Source of the DNA: Minicystis rosea
GTDB taxonomy: Bacteria; Myxococcota_A; Polyangia; Polyangiales; Polyangiaceae
Length of the DNA: 64,000 nucleotides
Assembly: GCA_001931535.1 (NCBI GenBank)
Contig: CP016211.1
Span: forward strand, 3,500,501-3,564,500
Direction of reading: 5' to 3'
The number at the start of each line of letters is the position of its first letter. Position 1 is the stretch's first letter. Under the pieces are notes generated by a model, which saw only the letters and a program-made list of their open reading frames with translations, did no database searches and was not told the DNA's origin. The position numbers and the translations under genes are program-made. Positions 32,829 to 41,698 of this stretch are shown here, piece after piece.

Positions 32829-34067
32829 TCAGGCAGAGAACGCGATGGAGGCGTGGCTCACGATCGAGCCCTCGTCGGGATCGATGTGCTGATCGTAGTT
32901 GAGCCGCTCCCCGCGACCGCCCGGAAGCACGCGCAACATCGTGTAAATCGGCCCGAGCCCACACACCCTTCGGGTCGCGAGATCAGCGGCGACGTGTTTG
33001 AAGAAGCCGGGCGCGTCGCGCCGGAGCGCGAGGTCGATCGACTCTCCGTCCCGCGCGCCGAGCCGCTCGCGGGCGCGCTCGTCGAGCGGGCGCGCATCCC
33101 CGAACCGCGGGCCCACATGCGCCAAGTCGGCGCCGGCAATGATCATCACGCGCCCGTCGCGATCCTCCACGAGCCGGCGCAGCGCCGTGATGAACGACTC
33201 GGCATCCGCATCGAGCGCCGGATCGCGGCCGCGTGCCTGCGCATCCCCGAGCCCGCAGAGAATGGGGACGATGCGCGCGTCCGCCGCCCGCGCCCCCAGT
33301 GCGTGCCGCAGGAACACGGCCTGGAACTCCAGCGAATGCTCTCCCTTGTGCAGATACTCGTCCTCGCGCACGTCGAAGCGGCTCGCCGACGAGAGCGCAT
33401 CGAGCGCCGAATGATCGGGCTCGAGCGCGCCGAGCGGCGTGTCGAAGGCCTTGGCGCAGATCGCGAAGGGCCGGCCCATGGGCGCGTGCGACGTCCCGAG
33501 GAGCACGAACGTGTCCACGCGCTCGTCGAGCCGCTCCGCGAGCGCGCGGTACGCGTGCCCGTAGCCCGCCGCCGCGCGCCATAGATCCATGTGCGGCGCG
33601 CACAGCCCGACGATGGCTCCATCGCGCGGACGAGCCGGCGCGCGCGCGAGACACTCGTCCTCGATGTAGCGCACGAGATCGCCTGGATCGGAGTGATAAG
33701 CGCCCCCTGCATGCGACGCCGGCCGCACCGTCGCTTCGGTGAACGCGCGCACCACTTCGTCACGACGCGCGCGGAAGCGCGGCGTCTCGAGCATGAAGGC
33801 CGCGTCGAGCTCGCTCGCGATCTGCGTGACCAGCGCCGCCGTGATCGCGTGCCCGGAGGTGCGGCCGACATCGGCCGCGATCTGCGCAGGCGTTCGGCGT
33901 CCATCGAAGCAGGCGATCACGACCGCGAGGTGCGCAGGCACGACCACGGCGCCCGGCGCGATGCCCTCGGTGTCGCGCAGCATCAGGACGCGTCCGCGCG
34001 CCCGATCCTGCACGAAGATGCTCTCGACGGCACGAAGGCGGGGATGCGACGAGGCCATGTTCGCCAT
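32829..34067 (-). CDS. amrB: MEMO family protein (AmmeMemoRadiSam system protein B)
   Basis: A 412-aa protein. Residues about 125-412 are the MEMO fold related to extradiol dioxygenases: SHAGGAYHSDPGDL, GLCAPHMDLWRAAAGYGHAYRAL, VLLGTSHAP, EHSLEFQAVFL, ILCGLGD and the C-terminal LNYDQHIDPDEGSIVSHASIAF. The first 110 residues are an extra domain (LAVVIACFDGRRTPAQIAADVGRTSG) like a PqqD/winged-helix module, seen in deltaproteobacterial homologues. Its usual partners (AMMECR1 and the radical SAM protein) are not in this window. ATG 34067 is chosen; ATG 34058 is possible. Confidence 0.88.
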   Translation of the reverse strand: MANMASSHPRLRAVESIFVQDRARGRVLMLRDTEGIAPGAVVVPAHLAVVIACFDGRRTPAQIAADVGRTSGHAITAALVTQIASELDAAFMLETPRFRARRDEVVRAFTEATVRPASHAGGAYHSDPGDLVRYIEDECLARAPARPRDGAIVGLCAPHMDLWRAAAGYGHAYRALAERLDERVDTFVLLGTSHAPMGRPFAICAKAFDTPLGALEPDHSALDALSSASRFDVREDEYLHKGEHSLEFQAVFLRHALGARAADARIVPILCGLGDAQARGRDPALDADAESFITALRRLVEDRDGRVMIIAGADLAHVGPRFGDARPLDERARERLGARDGESIDLALRRDAPGFFKHVAADLATRRVCGLGPIYTMLRVLPGGRGERLNYDQHIDPDEGSIVSHASIAFSA

Positions 34068-34160
34068 GATTCGAGCGTGAGCGTAGCGCTTTCCCAACAT
34101 CCGCCCAGCCCGGCGGCCACCGCTTGGCGAACGCGGCCGCCCCTGGCAGATTGCGCCCGC

Positions 34161-34664
34161 ATGTCTCGGCGAACCACGCCCGACCCGACGGACGACCTCC
34201 TCACCGCGCTCACCGAAGTCTACCGCGACGCGGACGCGCTCTTCTGGGGCTGGAGCTGCCCAGCCTCGACGGAGTGCTGTCGCTTCGGCATCACCGGCCG
34301 CGAGCCCTACGTAACGTCCATCGAGCTTCTCGCCCTGCGGCGCGCCATCGCCGCCCGCGGCGGCATGCGCTCGTGGAAGCGCGCCCCCACCGTGGGCCGC
34401 GATCCCGATGGCACCTCGACCTCACGCGTGACGTTGCCCGTGATCTCCGAAGAGCGGACTTGTCCGATGCTCGACGCCGCCGGCCGCTGCGCTGCTTACG
34501 AAGCGCGCCCCCTCGGTTGTCGAACCTTCTTCTGCGATCGCGCCGACGCCGGTGGCAAGGTCAAGCAACGCGACGTCAACACCTTGGTCCGCCGCATCCA
34601 GGACCTCGCCGCCCGCCACGAGCCGAACGGCGACAAAGGCCGCCCCCTCACCCGCGCGATGTGA
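34161..34664 (+). CDS. YkgJ-family Cys-cluster (zinc/iron chelating) protein
   Basis: A 167-aa protein with two Cys groups: WGWSCPASTECC (residues 30-41) and CPMLDAAGRCAAYEARPLGC...FFC (about 101-126). This is the YkgJ/UPF0153 pattern, thought to bind a metal or Fe-S centre. It diverges from the MEMO gene across 93 bp. Function unknown. Confidence 0.88.
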   Translation: MSRRTTPDPTDDLLTALTEVYRDADALFWGWSCPASTECCRFGITGREPYVTSIELLALRRAIAARGGMRSWKRAPTVGRDPDGTSTSRVTLPVISEERTCPMLDAAGRCAAYEARPLGCRTFFCDRADAGGKVKQRDVNTLVRRIQDLAARHEPNGDKGRPLTRAM

Positions 34665-35072
34665 GCCCCCGCCGCCATCCGATTGAGCAGGATCGAGCAG
34701 CTTCCCTCTACGACATACGTTGGAATCGACGGCATGCCCGCTGCGCCGCAGCGACCGACTTCGTTGCTCGTCGCATTCCCATTTTCACAATGGCTCTCGA
34801 GCAGATCATCGACATGGCATCACCTCGACGTTCATCGGAAGAGGCCATGTCGACACGTTTTTTTGAGAAGACATCGAATTCCACACCGATCCTACGGCTC
34901 ACGCTCCCTCATCGAGCATGGCTGTCCGATGCCTGCCTAGCAAGAGCCTCGCGGCCCGCGCGCCGGAGCGCGTCTATCCCTGGCCTGCTCCCTGATCGTC
35001 CTTCGCGGCTCCACGCTCACGCACCAACCGCAAGGCTGCGATCGGTGCGCGTCGTGAAGGTGGCCGTTCGGG
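34665..35072. other. 408-bp intergenic region, lower G+C
   Basis: Between convergent genes (YkgJ-type and RelA/SpoT). It is clearly lower in G+C than the genes and has a run of seven T at about 34859-34865. No convincing gene, tRNA or terminator hairpin was found; open frames here lack coding bias. Confidence 0.55.
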
Positions 35073-37238
35073 TCAGGTGCGCTCGACGGCCATCACGCCG
35101 GGGATGCGCTGAATCTGGCGGATCACGTTCTTGAGCTGGGCGAGGTCCGAGCAGAGGAACGTGAAGGTGTTCATGGCGCGGCCGTCGTCGCTGGCGCGAC
35201 AGCTCGCTTCGCTGATGTTGATGCCCTGCTCGTGGAAGGCGTGTCCGACCGTCGCCAGGATGCCGGGGCGGTTGGCCGTCATCACGCGGATCTGCACGGG
35301 CCGGTTGATCTTGGCGCGCGCGTCCCACGAGATTTCCACGCGGCGCTCCGGATCGGTGTCGAAGGCCTTCGGGCAGTTGCGCCGGTGCACCGTGATGCCG
35401 CGACCGCGCGTGATGAACCCGATGATCTCGTCGCCGGGCAGCGGGTTGCAACACTTGGTGTAGCGGACCAGGACGTCGTCGATGCCGTTGAGGCGGATGC
35501 CCTGCGCGTCCTTGCCGGTGACCTTGCGGACCAGCGACTCGATGCGGCCCTCTCGGATGGAGGCCGGCGGCTCGGCGCCTTTGTCGCCGTCCTTCGGCGG
35601 CGCGAGGAACTCGGTCACCGCGCGCGGGCTGACCTTGCCGTAGCCCAGCGAGATGTAGAGCTCGGTCTCGTTCGAGACGCCGAACTTCTCGGTGACCTTG
35701 CGCATCTCGTCCGGCGACTTGCTGAGCTTGGCGAGGCTCATCTGCCGGGAGTGCATCTCCTTCTCGAGCAGCTCCTTGCCGAGCTTGAGCGAGCGATCGC
35801 GCTGCTCCGTGCGGAGGAAGGCGCGAATCTTCGATTTGGCGCGGCCGGTGGCGGCGAAGTCGAGCCAGTCCTTCGAGGGATGCTGGCTGGGGTTCTGCAT
35901 GACCTCGACGACGTCGCCGTTGCGCAGCTTGTAGCGGAGCGGCGCGATGGCGCCGTTGACGCGCGCGCCGCTGCAGTGATCGCCGACCTCGCTGTGGATG
36001 GCGTAGGCGAAGTCGATCGGCGTCGAGCCGCGGGGGAAGACGCGGACGTCACCCTTGGGCGTGAAGACGTAGACCTCGTCCTGGAAGAGGTCGACCTTCA
36101 CGCTCTCGAGGAACTCGGCCGGATCCTTGAGCTCCTTCTGGAACTCGAGGAGCTGCCGCAGCCATCCGAAGCGGGCCGCGTCCTTCGGATCGATGCCGCC
36201 GGAGTTGTTCTCCTTGTACTTCCAGTGCGCGGCGATGCCCTGCTCGGCGACGCGGTGCATGTCGTGGGTGCGGATCTGCACCTCGATACGCTCGCGGCCG
36301 GGGCCGATGACCGTCGTGTGGAGCGACTGGTACATGTTCGGCTTGGGGAGCGCGACGTAGTCTTTGAAGCGGCCTGGGACGGGCGTGTACTGCGAATGGA
36401 TGACGCCCAAGGTCGCGTAGCACTCGGCCACCGACTCGACCAAGCAGCGGAAGGCGATGACGTCGTAGACCTGGTCGAAGTCGCACTGCTGCGCCTGCAT
36501 CTTGCGCCAGATCGAATAGAGGTGCTTCGCCCGGCCGGTGACGTCGGCGGCGAAGCCCTGCTCGGCCAGCTTGCCCGTGAGGATCTTGGAGACATCGGCG
36601 ATGTACTTGTCGCGCTCGGCCTTGGTCGTCTGGATCTTCTTCTCCAGGTCGGCGTAGGCGTCGGGCTCCAAGTAACGGAAGCTCAGGTCCTCGAGCTCGC
36701 TCTTGAAGCGGGCGATGCCGAGGCGGTTCGCCAAGGGAGCGTAGATCTCCATCGTTTCACGGGAGATCCGATCCTGCGCCTCGGGCTTCATGTGCTCGAG
36801 GGTCCGCATGTTGTCGAGGCGGTCGCAGAGCTTCACCAGGAGCACGCGGATGTCGCGCGCCATGGCGACCACCATCTTGCGGAAGTTCTCCGCTTGGCGG
36901 TCCTCCTTCGAGGCGAAGTTGATCTTCGACAGCTTGGTGACACCATCGACGAGGAAGGCGACCTCCTGCCCGAACTCGCGCTCGATGTCCGTCGTCGTCG
37001 CGAGGGTGTCCTCGACGACGTCGTGCAGTAGGCCGGCGCAGACGCTGGCCGTGTCCAGCTTCAGCCCGGTGATGATCCCGGCCACGCTCGCGGGGTGCGA
37101 GAAATACGGCTCCCCGCTCTTGCGCGTCTGACCGTCGTGGGCCCGCTCCCCGTAAGCGTACGCCCGCGCAATCAGGTCGACGTCGGCCCCCGGTTGATAT
37201 GTACGTACCCGATCGACCAGCTCGTTCAACGAAAGCAT
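35073..37238 (-). CDS. relA: Bifunctional (p)ppGpp synthetase/hydrolase RelA/SpoT (Rsh)
   Basis: A 721-aa protein of standard Rsh length and order. The HD hydrolase domain has HDGQTR...YFSHP and LLHDVVEDT, with the metal-binding HD intact, so (p)ppGpp degradation is expected. The synthetase domain has FRCLVESV...PGRFKDYVALPKPNMYQSLHTTVIGP and VEVQIRTHDMHRVAEQGIAAHWKYK. Then come TGS (VYVFTPKGDVRVFPRGSTPIDFAYAIH), the helical and zinc-finger region (YTKCCNPLPGDEIIGFITRGRG) and a C-terminal ACT domain (RPGILATVGHAFHEQGINI). Both activities look intact, as in single-Rsh bacteria. It diverges from hemW across 239 bp. Confidence 0.96.
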   Translation of the reverse strand: MLSLNELVDRVRTYQPGADVDLIARAYAYGERAHDGQTRKSGEPYFSHPASVAGIITGLKLDTASVCAGLLHDVVEDTLATTTDIEREFGQEVAFLVDGVTKLSKINFASKEDRQAENFRKMVVAMARDIRVLLVKLCDRLDNMRTLEHMKPEAQDRISRETMEIYAPLANRLGIARFKSELEDLSFRYLEPDAYADLEKKIQTTKAERDKYIADVSKILTGKLAEQGFAADVTGRAKHLYSIWRKMQAQQCDFDQVYDVIAFRCLVESVAECYATLGVIHSQYTPVPGRFKDYVALPKPNMYQSLHTTVIGPGRERIEVQIRTHDMHRVAEQGIAAHWKYKENNSGGIDPKDAARFGWLRQLLEFQKELKDPAEFLESVKVDLFQDEVYVFTPKGDVRVFPRGSTPIDFAYAIHSEVGDHCSGARVNGAIAPLRYKLRNGDVVEVMQNPSQHPSKDWLDFAATGRAKSKIRAFLRTEQRDRSLKLGKELLEKEMHSRQMSLAKLSKSPDEMRKVTEKFGVSNETELYISLGYGKVSPRAVTEFLAPPKDGDKGAEPPASIREGRIESLVRKVTGKDAQGIRLNGIDDVLVRYTKCCNPLPGDEIIGFITRGRGITVHRRNCPKAFDTDPERRVEISWDARAKINRPVQIRVMTANRPGILATVGHAFHEQGINISEASCRASDDGRAMNTFTFLCSDLAQLKNVIRQIQRIPGVMAVERT

Positions 37239-37477
37239 GTTGCTCGTGCCTGCGGCACTGTGCGCCTACATCGCGACAACATCCGCATTTGTCACGCTAA
37301 CACTGCGATCCGTGCATCGCAAATCTGCTGGGCCCGGTTTTCGCAAGCGGTCGGCCGCTGCGGCCCACGGGAGGCGGCTGCCCGGGATTTCGCGTGAATT
37401 TCGCGGGCGCTCGGCCGCGGGCTGAGCCGAACACCACGCACCGTGCGTCTAGGCGCCGGCGGATGTAGAACGCGCCG

Positions 37478-38650
37478 ATGCAGCCGATCGGCGTGTACGT
37501 CCACTTCCCCTACTGCCTGAAGAAGTGCCCGTACTGCGACTTCGTGTCCTTCGCGCGCGAGCGCGAGACCATCGACCACGTGGGCTACGCGGATGCCGTC
37601 ATCGCGGAGCTTTCGCGGCGGCGCGCTGCGCTCGCGGGGCGGCGGCTCGCGACGATCTTCATCGGCGGTGGGACACCTTCGCTCTGGGAGCCGGCGCAGC
37701 TCGGGCGGGTGGTTCGCGCCATCCTCGACGCTTCCGACGCGCGGGATCCGGAGGTGGAGATCACGGCGGAGTGCAACCCGACGTCGCTCGATGAAGAGCG
37801 GGCCCGCATGCTCGTCGATGCCGGGGTGAACCGCCTCAGCATCGGGGTGCAGGGGCTCGACGCCGATCGGCTGCGATTCCTCGGTCGATTGCACGATCCA
37901 GACGGCGGCCTCGCGGCTGTGGCGGCGGCCGTGCGCGCAGGCGTGCCGCGGGTGAGCGCGGATCTGATCTACGGGGTCGCGGCCGGCGCCAACGCGGATG
38001 CACCGGCGACCGCAGCGGCCGAGGTGGCGCGGGTGGCCGATCTCGGGGTCACGCATCTGTCGGCGTACAGCCTGACGATCGAGCCGGGGACGCAGTTCGG
38101 CGATTTGGCGAAGCGCGGGAAGCTGCCCATCGCGGCCGACGATTCGGTGGCCGAGGCCTTCTTCGCGGTCGAAGAGACGCTCGTGCAGCGCGGGTTCGCG
38201 CACTACGAGATCTCGAACTACGCGAAGCCCGGCCAGGAGGCGCGGCACAACCTCGGGTATTGGCGCGGCGATGATTACCTCGGCCTCGGATGCGCGGCGT
38301 TCGGGACGCTGAGCACCGAGGGCGGCGCGGCGGTTCGCTATCGCAACCATCGCGATCCCATCCGCTGGGCGGCGGCGGCGCAGTCCGGCGATGCGCTGGA
38401 GAGCGAGCGCGAGGAGCTGGATGCGGAGACGCGGCTGCGCGAGCGCATCATGCTCGGGCTCAGGCTCGCGGATGGATTGGATCTGGATCGCGCGGCCAGC
38501 ACGCTCGGCGTGGATGCATGGCCGCCGGCGCGGCGGCGCGCGGCCGACAAGCTGCTCGCGCGCGGCCGGCTCGAGATGGAGGCTGGGCGGGTGCGGGTGC
38601 CGGCGCGCGCGCGGATCTGGACGGACGGCGTGGCGTCGGAGCTGTTCTAA
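37478..38650 (+). CDS. hemW: Radical SAM heme chaperone HemW
   Basis: A 390-aa radical SAM protein. The CxxxCxxC motif in YCLKKCPYCDF at residues 11-21 is the 4Fe-4S/SAM site. FIGGGTPSLW (63-72), ITAECNPTS, NRLSIGVQG, DLIYGV and HYEISNYAKPGQEARHNLGYWRG are hallmarks of the HemN-like HemW family, which delivers heme rather than oxidising coproporphyrinogen; the short N-terminus before the motif fits HemW. The start ATG is at 37478. It ends at a hairpin (38651-38706). Confidence 0.94.
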   Translation: MQPIGVYVHFPYCLKKCPYCDFVSFARERETIDHVGYADAVIAELSRRRAALAGRRLATIFIGGGTPSLWEPAQLGRVVRAILDASDARDPEVEITAECNPTSLDEERARMLVDAGVNRLSIGVQGLDADRLRFLGRLHDPDGGLAAVAAAVRAGVPRVSADLIYGVAAGANADAPATAAAEVARVADLGVTHLSAYSLTIEPGTQFGDLAKRGKLPIAADDSVAEAFFAVEETLVQRGFAHYEISNYAKPGQEARHNLGYWRGDDYLGLGCAAFGTLSTEGGAAVRYRNHRDPIRWAAAAQSGDALESEREELDAETRLRERIMLGLRLADGLDLDRAASTLGVDAWPPARRRAADKLLARGRLEMEAGRVRVPARARIWTDGVASELF

Positions 38651-38706
38651 GCGGCGCGATCGCGAGCTGCTGGGCGGATGCCCGTGATCGCGCCGCACGC
38701 GCGCGG
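38651..38706 (+). terminator. Hairpin directly after hemW
   Basis: GCGGCGCGATC (38651-38661) pairs perfectly with GATCGCGCCGC (38696-38706) across a 34-base loop, beginning right after the TAA stop. The rest of the 390-bp gap to 39040 shows no gene; open frames there are not coding-like. Confidence 0.55.
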
Positions 38707-39040
38707 CGGTCGTAATGCAGTGACGCGCGAGCGGCGTCTCGATCCTCGCGATGGAGAGCGCACGCGACGACGCTCACCCCACACCATCAGGGCTGCTCCC
38801 GATGTCTCGAGGAGCCTTCGGTGCAGCGGGCCACCACGCCACCCGAACCTCTGTCTGCGATCTCACCGCGCCCGCAGGAAACACGCTCTCGAACGCACAC
38901 GAACCTCGCCGACGCTGTATCTCTGAAGGCTTCGCCGGCTCAGCGCGCGGAGCGCTCACCTGAGGGTGCTCTCGCGGGTGGGGAGCGCGCGGCGCGCGCC
39001 GGAGCCTGCGCCTCACGAAGAACGAAGAAGAGGAGGGATC

Positions 39041-40369
39041 GTGTCGGAAAGCGTAAACATCGCGGTGATGACGCAAATGCTGGATCGCATGCCGGGCGCA
39101 ACGTTCTGTTCCCGGATGGATCCGGCGACGGGGAAGAGCAAGTGGCTCTATCTCAACGCTCGTGCGGCCGCGTTCTACGACGTCCCCGAGGAGCAGCTGT
39201 GGGCCGACCCCGACGTCATCAAAGGCATCATCGTGCCCGAAGATCTCCCGGAGCTCGAGACGGCGATCCAAGAGGGCATTCGGTCGGGCGCGCCGATGGT
39301 CTATTGCTGCCGCATGCGCCGCCGCGACGGCGAGCTCCGCTGGATCGAGAGCCACGCCACGGTGGAGAAGGACGACGAAGGCTTCGTCCTCTGGTACGGC
39401 CAGGCGCTCGACATCACCGATCGCAAGCGCTTCGAGCTGGCCGCGCTCGAGGCCGAGAAGGCCCGCGCGCGCGCCGAGTCGCTCTACCGGCAGATCATCG
39501 ACGCGCTCCCGATCGGCGTCATGGTCGTGAACCAGCAGATCGAGACCCTGCACATGAACCCGACGCACTCGCGGTTCATCGGCGGTATCACGCAGCACAC
39601 GAAGGACGACGCCGCGAACGCCTACGGCATCTTCGAGCTCGACGGCGTGACCCCGCTGCCGATGGAGAGCAGCGGCATGGTGCGCGGCCTGCGCGGCGAG
39701 GACGTCGAGGAGGAGGTCATCGTCCGCAACTCGCGCATCAGCGGCGACAAGCGCATGCAGGCTGCGTGGAGCCCGCTGCGCGACGAGGCCGGCAACGTGT
39801 TCGCGGCCGTCGGGTGCATGCTCGACGTCACCGTGCAGCGCGCGCTCGAGGCGGAGCTCCGCACGCGGAACGAGCAGCTCGCTGCCGGCGAGGAGGCCAA
39901 GAGCCAGCTCATCGATCGGCTGCGTTACTCGATCGACGAGCTGTCGAACCCCGTCCTCGAGGTGTGGGAAGGCGTGCTCGCAATGCCGATCATCGGCGTG
40001 GTCGACTCCCGCCGCACGGCGGACATGGTGCAGCGCCTGCTCGGCGAGGTCGCGCGGACGCAGGCGAGCTTCGTCATCGTGGATCTGACGGGCGTGGACA
40101 TCGTCGACACCAAGACGGCGGACCACCTGATGAAGCTGATGCGCAAGGTCGAGATCATCGGCGCGCGCTGCGTGCTCACCGGGATCCGGCCCGCCGTGGC
40201 CGAGACGCTCGTCGACATCGGCGTCGACTTCGGCGACCTGGGCACGCTGCGCAACCTCAAGCACGGCCTGCGTGAAGCGCTCCGGCTGGCGCGCCGCGAC
40301 GGCTCGCGTGGGAGCGAGCTCGAGGACGACATGGCCGAGGACGCGCAGCAGAAGCGCCGCGCGAATTGA
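39041..40369 (+). CDS. PAS-PAS-STAS sensor protein (RsbR-like)
   Basis: A 442-aa soluble protein. A first PAS domain (about 10-130, LDRMPGATFCSRMDPATGKSKWLYLNARAAAFYDVP) and a second (about 150-275, IDALPIGVMVVNQQIETLHMNP) are joined by helices to a C-terminal STAS domain (about 305-415). The STAS part has SNPVLEVWEGVLAMPIIGVVDS, VDTKTADHLMKL and CVLTGIRPAVAETLV, the pattern of RsbR/stressosome proteins, with Thr at the two positions phosphorylated in RsbR. The start is GTG 39041 behind a strong AGGAGGG. No RsbS, RsbT or sigma-factor partner is adjacent. Confidence 0.9.
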   Translation: MSESVNIAVMTQMLDRMPGATFCSRMDPATGKSKWLYLNARAAAFYDVPEEQLWADPDVIKGIIVPEDLPELETAIQEGIRSGAPMVYCCRMRRRDGELRWIESHATVEKDDEGFVLWYGQALDITDRKRFELAALEAEKARARAESLYRQIIDALPIGVMVVNQQIETLHMNPTHSRFIGGITQHTKDDAANAYGIFELDGVTPLPMESSGMVRGLRGEDVEEEVIVRNSRISGDKRMQAAWSPLRDEAGNVFAAVGCMLDVTVQRALEAELRTRNEQLAAGEEAKSQLIDRLRYSIDELSNPVLEVWEGVLAMPIIGVVDSRRTADMVQRLLGEVARTQASFVIVDLTGVDIVDTKTADHLMKLMRKVEIIGARCVLTGIRPAVAETLVDIGVDFGDLGTLRNLKHGLREALRLARRDGSRGSELEDDMAEDAQQKRRAN

Positions 40370-40400
40370 GCCTCGCTCCATCGGTGCGGTCATCGTCGAC

Positions 40401-40416
40401 GCCCAGCATCCTGGGC
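40401..40416. terminator. Small hairpin between convergent genes
   Basis: GCCCAG and CTGGGC pair around a four-base loop, midway between the STAS gene stop (40369) and the convergent PEGA gene stop (40439). The short stem makes it a weak candidate. Confidence 0.35.
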
Positions 40417-40438
40417 ATCGGCGGGCCGCGCCGTGGGC

Positions 40439-41698
40439 TCAGAAGCTCCCCGACAGCGACATGCCGTAAAACCCCGGCCCGATGAGCGGCACGGCGGACA
40501 TCTCCATCGGTCGATCCTTCGCGGGCGTGGGCGACGGCGATCCAGAGCTCGGAGCGCTGTCGCGATGGGCCTTCTCGATCGTGGGCTGATCGAAGATCGC
40601 CATCAGCACCGCGGTGCCTCCGAGGACGATCGCGCCGCCGAAGGCGACGGCGGCCGCGCCGCGCAGCTCGTCCCGGCGGCGCTGATGGGACTTGTATTGC
40701 TCGAGCTCGTCGGACGTGAGGCCGCCCTTGGCCATGCGCTTTTGGTCGAGGGTCTGCGCTTCCTGTTGCTCGTGAATGGCGAGCGCGGCGACCCCGCCGC
40801 CGCCGAGCGCGGTGGCCGCGCCGACGCCCATGAGCACGTAGGCGCCGATGCGCTGCTTGGTGAGCTCGATGTGGGCGTCGACGCGCCTTTCCTCGCCGCG
40901 GCCGAGATCGATCTCGTCCGTGAACGCCTTGTAGCCGCGCCTGGTGACGGCCACGAAATGTCGGCCCGGCGGGACCTCGATGGCGCGTGCGAGCGGCGTG
41001 GTGGCCACGAGGCGACCGTCGATGGAGACGTCGGCGCCGTCGCGCGAAACGACGGTGAGCAGGCCGGGCCTCTCGCGCATGGCGATGTCGAGCGCGACCA
41101 CGCCACCCTCGGCGGCTTGCACCTCGCGTTCCTCGGGGAAGAAGCCGGGCGCCTCGAGGTGGATGCGGTGCTTGCCGGCCTTCACTTCGGCGATGAGCGG
41201 CGCCTCCAGAGGCTTGCCGCCGTCGAGCGTGATGGTCGCTTCCTTCGTCTGCGCCGAGACCATGAGCTGCGTCGGAGCGCGACGCTCGGGCGCGGCGGGC
41301 GTAGCGGGCGCGGCGTCGCCCGAGGAGCCGAGGCGCTCGGCCATCGGCTCGAGCTCGCTCAAGGCCTGCACGGCTTCGGCCCTTCGTCCGCCCTGCTCCA
41401 CCTTCGCAATGTATTCGCGGTAGTGCTTGATGGCCGCGCGCAGGTTCGCCGCCTGCTTGTCGGCCGTGAACTGCCGCCGATATGCCTGCGCGATCGAGAA
41501 GAGGATCCCGGGGCGCGGCGAGAGCCGATAAGCCTCCGTGAAGGCCTGAATGGCGGCCGGGTACTTGCCGCTCTCGTAGGCCGCCGCGCCGACGTTGAAC
41601 ATGGTCTTCGCCTGCTCGGTGGCGTCCTGCGCGAGCGCGGTCGCGGGCGTGAGCGCGAGGACGGCGGCGGCCGCCGCGACGCGGATCCAGCGGTTCAT
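40439..41698 (-). CDS. Exported TPR/PEGA-domain protein
   Basis: A 419-aa protein. Signal peptide MNRWIRVAAAAAVLALTPATALA; a TPR-like helical part (DATEQAKTMFNVGAAAYESGKYPAAIQAFTEAYRLSP); then two PEGA-type beta domains (ATITLDGGKPLEAPLIAEVKAGKHRIHLEAPGF; ADVSIDGRLVATTPLARAIEVPPGRHFVAVTRRGY). Two hydrophobic segments near the C-terminus (GAYVLMGVGAATALGGGGVAALAI; GAAAVAFGGAIVLGGTAVLMAIF) suggest membrane anchoring. The ATG at 41698 overlaps the stop of the FG-GAP gene (ATGA), so the two are translationally coupled. Confidence 0.88.
   Translation of the reverse strand: MNRWIRVAAAAAVLALTPATALAQDATEQAKTMFNVGAAAYESGKYPAAIQAFTEAYRLSPRPGILFSIAQAYRRQFTADKQAANLRAAIKHYREYIAKVEQGGRRAEAVQALSELEPMAERLGSSGDAAPATPAAPERRAPTQLMVSAQTKEATITLDGGKPLEAPLIAEVKAGKHRIHLEAPGFFPEEREVQAAEGGVVALDIAMRERPGLLTVVSRDGADVSIDGRLVATTPLARAIEVPPGRHFVAVTRRGYKAFTDEIDLGRGEERRVDAHIELTKQRIGAYVLMGVGAATALGGGGVAALAIHEQQEAQTLDQKRMAKGGLTSDELEQYKSHQRRRDELRGAAAVAFGGAIVLGGTAVLMAIFDQPTIEKAHRDSAPSSGSPSPTPAKDRPMEMSAVPLIGPGFYGMSLSGSF

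Noticed and set aside
35232..37031. A 599-codon forward frame across the rsh gene
   Set aside because: Antisense shadow of the well-conserved RelA/SpoT gene.
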